Part shown: positions 59,040 to 64,000 of the stretch, piece by piece
Numbering within the stretch: position 1 is the stretch's first letter
Layout of the letters: every line of letters begins with the position of its first letter
Translations under genes and position numbers: made by a program
DNA from: Eretmocerus hayati
Lineage: Eukaryota; Arthropoda; Insecta; Hymenoptera; Aphelinidae
Length of the DNA: 64,000 nucleotides
Assembly: GCA_029851415.1 (NCBI GenBank)
Contig: CM056741.1
Span: forward strand, 176,373,021-176,437,020
Reading direction: 5' to 3'
Notes under the pieces: generated by a model
Told to the model about the DNA's origin: nothing
Database searches by the model: none
The model's input: only the letters and a program-made list of their open reading frames with translations

Positions 59040-60300
59040 AGGGGGCTTTGCGGTGAGGCGGGCGGTGGTATCCATATCGTCTCGGACCCTTGCTTCTGTC
59101 TGGCCATCGTCGTATCGTGAAAAAAAAAAAAATTTACTCCCGTACCTGGAACTCTACTACGCTAAGTTTACTACGTCCATCACTACTATAATACTCTCGA
59201 CCCTACCACATTATCATACGATATACATATGTACACAACGCACGCGGTATTTTATAGAGGCGCGGCTGCCAGTGGTGGTCAAGCTTACTCCCCGACGTGA
59301 TTTTGAAATTAATTTAAAGCTCATTATTACCGAGATATAATTAGCTTTTTGGCACTGAAATTCAATGACTTGGGCGTTTTATAAGTCACGCGATATAATT
59401 ATTGAAAATGGAATTAATTTTTTGGTTTGCGATTAGTAGCCAGTATACGAGATATTGTGTGTATGGAATCGTAATATTCGTAAGGTATGATGTTTTTGGT
59501 TATGTGAAAAAACCAAGATTATAAGATTATGATCATAATAATTATTGCATTAATAATAATTTGTATAATAATATGCCTTGATTAATTGACATACTCAATT
59601 AAATAAATTTGAGCCTGGCACAAGAATTTTACGTAGTTACAGAAACTGATGTGTACAAGCAAAATGTATAATGTATTTTGATGGTATTCTTTATTTTGAA
59701 TTCGAAGAAGCACTCAATGATGGGTTGGCATGAATGTATGTATATCTCCGAAGATCGTGACCGATTCACAAATCGATTATACACCAAGAAGAGACGAATA
59801 ATGAGATTTCGTTGAGGCTATCCGTTCCCCGTTTAAATTCGATTTCGAAATTTATCAAAGACAGAGACTCTGACCAAAGATCGGATCTATCGAACATTTC
59901 AGAATGTAAAGCGTTCGGTGACAAGCAACCGAAATTTTTAGCTCGCAAAAGGCTCGCAAAATAGACAAATCCAATATAGTATACATATAGCCTGATGCGT
60001 GGGTTGACAATTTTTTTTTCTTTTTTTTTTTTGCTCATCCCACGTCTTGGAGACACTTTGAGTTTTAGAAAGAGGAAAAAAATGACATCACCATCATTTC
60101 TAGATATAGAAGAGTATACTTGAGATTAAAGCTCCTCGCGTTATACTTACGCAGATGCTATTCTTTACTACATATATATAAGAAAATGTTCGTTACGATC
60201 TAGATTCAAGCTTAATGGTTTTATAAGAAGTAGGAGGAAAGAGGATGTGGAGGTGGATATAAAGGCGCGCCTTGCTAGACTGATTTCGAAGATACAAGAA
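59040..60300. other. Gene-free AT-rich stretch
   Basis: No exon supported. A poly-A/T-rich zone lies around 59,390-59,650 and a poly-T run at about 60,010-60,031. Confidence 0.35.
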
Positions 60301-60308
60301 TAGCGACA

Positions 60309-60309
<1 letters not shown>

Positions 60310-60339
<30 letters not shown>
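60310..60339. repeat. (GTC)n trinucleotide microsatellite
   Basis: About ten gtc units with one gtt interruption. Confidence 0.9.
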
Positions 60340-60340
<1 letters not shown>

Positions 60341-60886
60341 CAAGGCAACTCTTGCTATACACATTTATATACGTGTAAGCAAATTCTATGTAAAACTTGG
60401 AATATCACGTTTTTTTGCTTGTTGCTAAGGAGATTCTTTTCCGTTATCAGTTAGAATTCGAATTACTCGTTCTTGATTCGTTCCTCCTGATTGAATTCGC
60501 TTCTCGTGTATAGTTCTACACTAATGGTATATATTACACGGGTGTGCGGTGATCGATTTTCAATGAGGCAAAACTGTTCATTCAGCAAAACCGGCGTGTG
60601 TTATCGATCCCATCACACACCATGACATTGAGACAAGAGGATATTGTTGTAAAGGAAACGATGAGACCCCTCCATATTACTTATATGCCTATATGTATAC
60701 TTGAAACAAGTCACGAATGTAAGGCGCGCCTTCCGAACTCTAATTGTCACCATTGCGATCGATAACCTATAAGGATATACGTACCATACGCACATAGCAG
60801 GTGGAAAACGAGACGAAAGTTGTGTATGATGTGCTACAACGCCCTATTTTTCAAATATATCATCGGATGCAAATGATGATATTATA

Positions 60887-61599
60887 CAGTATGTTTCAAG
60901 AGTACCGTATCTCCCCCCCCCCCCTCCATATCTCTCAAGAATGACTTCTAGTGAAAAAGTGTTCGATACAAAAGTTGTTGAAAATGAAGTGAGGATTCAG
61001 ATGAACCCCATCCCCTCCAAATCCATCCCCAATTTGCCCCATTGAGGTCAATTTCGAATTTTCAAATAGAAATCGCCATTTTTCACCTCAGATTCTGAGA
61101 GAGCGGAAAATTCTTCGACTGAGGTAAACCATGGAAGCTTCTATTCGAAAATTAAAAGTTGGCCTCAATGGAGTAAATATTGAGGGATTTGGGGGGGGGG
61201 GGTTATCTGACCCCTCACTTGACATTCAAGACTTCTTTTATCAGACATCACACTAGGAAAATATTGGGGAGGGCGTACTTTATAGGTTCTTGTAACCTCT
61301 CCCCCTTAACTCCTAAAGATCACCAATTGACCATTCTCATGAAAACCTATTTGGACGTGGAATTGTTCGGCCTTTCAGAATCTGTGATGGGAAATGGGGA
61401 TTTTTATTAAAAAAACCAAAGTTGGCCTCAATGGGCAAACTGGGGGAATTTCGGGGGAATGGCGGGGAGGGGGGAGGTTAATCTGAACCCCCACTTGATA
61501 TCCAACAACCTTTGTACTCAACACTTTGTCACTAGACGTCATCCTTGAAAGGTTATAGGGGGGGGGGGGAGGATCTCCGATACTTTTGTGAACATACTG
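60887..61599. mobile_element. 713-bp TIR element with poly-C and poly-G tracts, TA target site
   Basis: The ends are cagtatgtttcaagagtacc and gatacttttgtgaacatact then g, flanked by TA. The interior is a partial self-complement: long C run near 60,911-60,922, long G run near 61,191-61,202 and again near 61,559-61,569. Repeated phrases (ttggcctcaatggg, ttgacattcaagacttc) occur. No coding sequence. Related to 47,770-48,290. Confidence 0.75.
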
Positions 61600-61734
61600 T
61601 ATTATGCCACTGTAAAAATTGGTGGAATTTTCAACTAATCAAATTCAACTTACAATATAGCAAAATTTTCGAGCTTCCGGATTGACAATCTTGCCCTAAA
61701 AACTTTTTTACCAGTTTTTTCCGGGTCGAGGAGT

Positions 61735-61905
61735 TCAGAGCAACTCCGTCAAATGAAGCCCCGAGGCATCAACATCGTTCTATCGGAAGATACAGCCAAA
61801 AACATTAACATCGCCCATATGGTCCCATGTTCAATATACTTGGTTTATTCAAGTTTTTGGCTCTTTTTCCGAGGCAGATGACCCATTTGATGTCGTTGCT
61901 TCAGA
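61735..61905. repeat. Diverged relative of the fold-back at 24,449
   Basis: agcaactccgtcaaatgaag, agccaaaaacattaacatcg and a weak mirrored gacccatttgatgtcg correspond to the caactccgtcaaatgggcc ends and the inner acattaacattgccc of the 24.5-kb element. Confidence 0.55.
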
Positions 61906-61909
61906 TCGT

Positions 61910-64000
61910 TATTCACACTCTACGCAATTTCAAACTGCAAAACTAATTCGGAATGATTGATAACCCCTCCGAACGACCCATGCGAACCTTTGATCCTTTC
62001 CCTGTTGCTTGGTTGAAAAATCAACCAAATCGTTCGATAAAATAATCAGTAATTCAACCAATTTAATTGAAAATCCCTTCTAATTTGATGAATTGTGTTG
62101 TCAATAAGTTGGTTGAACGAAAACTTAACACATTTGGTTGACATTTTTTTCCAGAACTTTTCGAATCCACATATAAATCATCTACCAACGGAAATCGAAC
62201 ATGACATAAAACCGCATAAGTCCAGATTATCTGGCTTTCTTCCATGATGAGACATGGCAAAACAGGACACGAACATAGAAAAGTTTTATCATGAAGGTTC
62301 GTTATTATCCTGAGGGCGTTAGCCTCAAGTCCTCACACTATTCTTCATATAATAACGTACAAATTCAAAATCTCAGCAGAGTAAAGAAACTCGGGATCCA
62401 TCAAGCCATATAAACGCGCCCACATACGATGAGTTACCCCACCGAGAGACAATCAGTTCTGTTCTCTTTTTTTTCTCATTCATACATAAAAAAGCAGTGT
62501 AAGATATACGAGTAATGTCCGTCTCGTCTTTATTTACGAATACGAATGGTATACCCCATATGTATGTATGTGTGTACGGATGTGCGTGCGAGATATATAT
62601 ATATATATATGGGCATAATGCAAGTGTATACTATCTGAGAGTGCAGTGTAATGAGGGGCTGCGAGAATTTGAAGCATTTTAGAATCAAATGCATGTTATA
62701 GGGGGTCTGCATATGTGCATCAAGCAAAGACTGCATTATTCATTTAAATGCCCCCACGGTGGCGGAAACCCCTCGTGTATATCATTTCAGATATATGTAC
62801 ATATATGTGCACGTGCTCGATAGGCGCGCATTTACACGCATTGTACCATGGGAGACCCCATATGTATGAAAAAACGATACGAGGAGTGGGTGCGTTGCCA
62901 TATATATCGTGTGAGTTTTAAAAGCCCGCACTTGATTTTATATATATGTATACAGTCGTTCGTTGATGGGACTGATACAACACCACTCACGCATGATTTC
63001 TAGACGTAAGGTCGATTCTACAGTTGCGTTGAAATTCGGTAATGGACAGGCTGACAGGCTAAGAGGAACTGCATGATATGGAACTTGTACGAGTTGAAGA
63101 TGATTTTAGAAGAAAAAATGCGACTAACTGGCATTATTTGAAGATTATTAGTCTGTTACAGATTTCAGAAATATTTTGTGCTAGGAATTTCATTATCTTC
63201 TACAAATATAGATTATTTTATGACATGAATCAACGGTGATCAATACATTATTTACTTACATTATTTTGGCTGCATTTTGCGAATAATAGCTTTTGCCTAA
63301 TACAGTTGAATTTTTTTAAATCAATTTTTTGGTTCACAATGGAGACTATTCTCCAAGTTTTAGTCTAATTCGTGATCTGGATGCGCGAATCGTTCCAAAC
63401 GAACGTGAAAATCGACTTTCTTTTATTTTATTCAGGACTAACCAATCTGCTGTGTTCATGAAAATAGTCATTCCGACATTCAACAACCCATCTAGAACAT
63501 AAGATTCCATGAACATATATGATCATGGAATCCGTGTATTCCATGGTCATACATATATGATCATAAATAAAATCGGTTTCGAAATTGGTCCTTTTCATTA
63601 CGGAAACGTGTGATATACCAATTTACAACATCAGTACTTCACGGTGATGATCGAATATTACTCGGAAAATTTTTTCCCGAAGTCATTCTCAGGTTTTGAA
63701 TATTTGAAGTACTGAAGAGAAAAAATTCACATCAAATATCATTTTTCGTCGAAAATGTCAGTTTTTGTAGTATATGATCAATATCGTGACGTATTGATAT
63801 TAGAATAGGTTTGAATCAATATATCACAACTTTTTGGAATAAAAATAAAATGTTTAGAGCGGTTTTACGTATGATCATATATGACCATGGAATCGTATGT
63901 TTTACATGGGAAGCGATCAGGAAATTGGGAAATTTTGAACATTGATCCAACGGTAGTTTTTTCTACACGTTTGTAAGATCTCTATATGGATACTTATTCA
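61910..64000. other. Gene-free right end with microsatellite and palindromic motifs
   Basis: An (AT)n tract at about 62,592-62,611. A TATAAA at 62,409-62,414 is followed 44 bp later by TCAGT, which is too far for a standard TATA-initiator pair. The motif atatgatcatggaat and its inverse attccatggtcatacatata occur back to back at 63,514-63,569, and again as atgatcatatatgaccatgg at about 63,871-63,890. Confidence 0.4.

Noticed and set aside
62409..62457. TATA box and TCAGT initiator as a promoter
   Set aside because: The spacing of about 46 bp is too long for a standard core promoter and no gene follows in the window.
1..64000. tRNA, rRNA, CRISPR array or prokaryotic features
   Set aside because: No cloverleaf boxes, ribosomal segments or spaced identical repeats were seen; gene structure is plainly that of an intron-bearing eukaryote.

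Overview
The window is nuclear DNA of an insect. It is AT-rich and intron-rich, with canonical GT/AG introns, long gene-free stretches and many transposable-element remains. The gene set (acid-lipase family, tandem vanin-like amidases, a TNP2-like transposase) would suit a hymenopteran, but nothing here proves that. Three host genes can be assembled exon by exon: one secreted acid lipase on the minus strand (7932-19444) and two tandem vanin/biotinidase-like amidases on the plus strand (27442-31588 and 38578-41427). The two vanin-like genes have five coding exons each of equal or nearly equal length (57, 138, 150/153, 463, 361 bp) plus a less conserved last exon, so they are a direct duplication. 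All three products have a signal peptide. They look like digestive or extracellular hydrolases; no operon-like coupling is seen or expected.

Layout. 0-4 kb: an apparently intact 717-aa TNP2/CACTA-like transposase gene on the minus strand, a second spliced exon downstream on the same strand, and small palindromes. 4-7.9 kb: decayed DNA ending in an internally deleted non-LTR retrotransposon with an (ATCA)n tail. 7.9-19.5 kb: the lipase gene, whose introns hold very large imperfect inverted repeats. 19.5-27 kb: repeats, including a pogo/Tigger-like TIR element, an RNase H remnant of a second non-LTR element, and a GGGGAGAGT-TIR element. 27.4-31.6 kb: vanin-like gene A with an inverted repeat in its fourth intron. 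32-35.5 kb: a second Tigger-like copy and a large inverted repeat with two nested insertions. 38.6-41.4 kb: vanin-like gene B. 41.4-64 kb: mostly gene-free, with a second GGGGAGAGT-TIR copy (48.3-49.6 kb), a small cluster of weak ORFs around a TATA motif (50.1-52.2 kb), a G-rich minisatellite (52.5-53.4 kb), another large inverted repeat (57.2-58.0 kb), a poly-G-containing TIR element (60.9-61.6 kb) and microsatellites.

The most unusual property is the repeated use of long fold-back architecture. At least eight imperfect inverted repeats with arms from about 60 bp to about 1 kb lie in 64 kb. Several sit inside introns, and one takes up almost the whole second intron of the lipase gene. Paralogous arms also act as built-in empty sites that date younger insertions: a TTAA element, a CCCTGG-TIR element and possibly others. 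I could not run alignments, so arm limits are read by eye and approximate.
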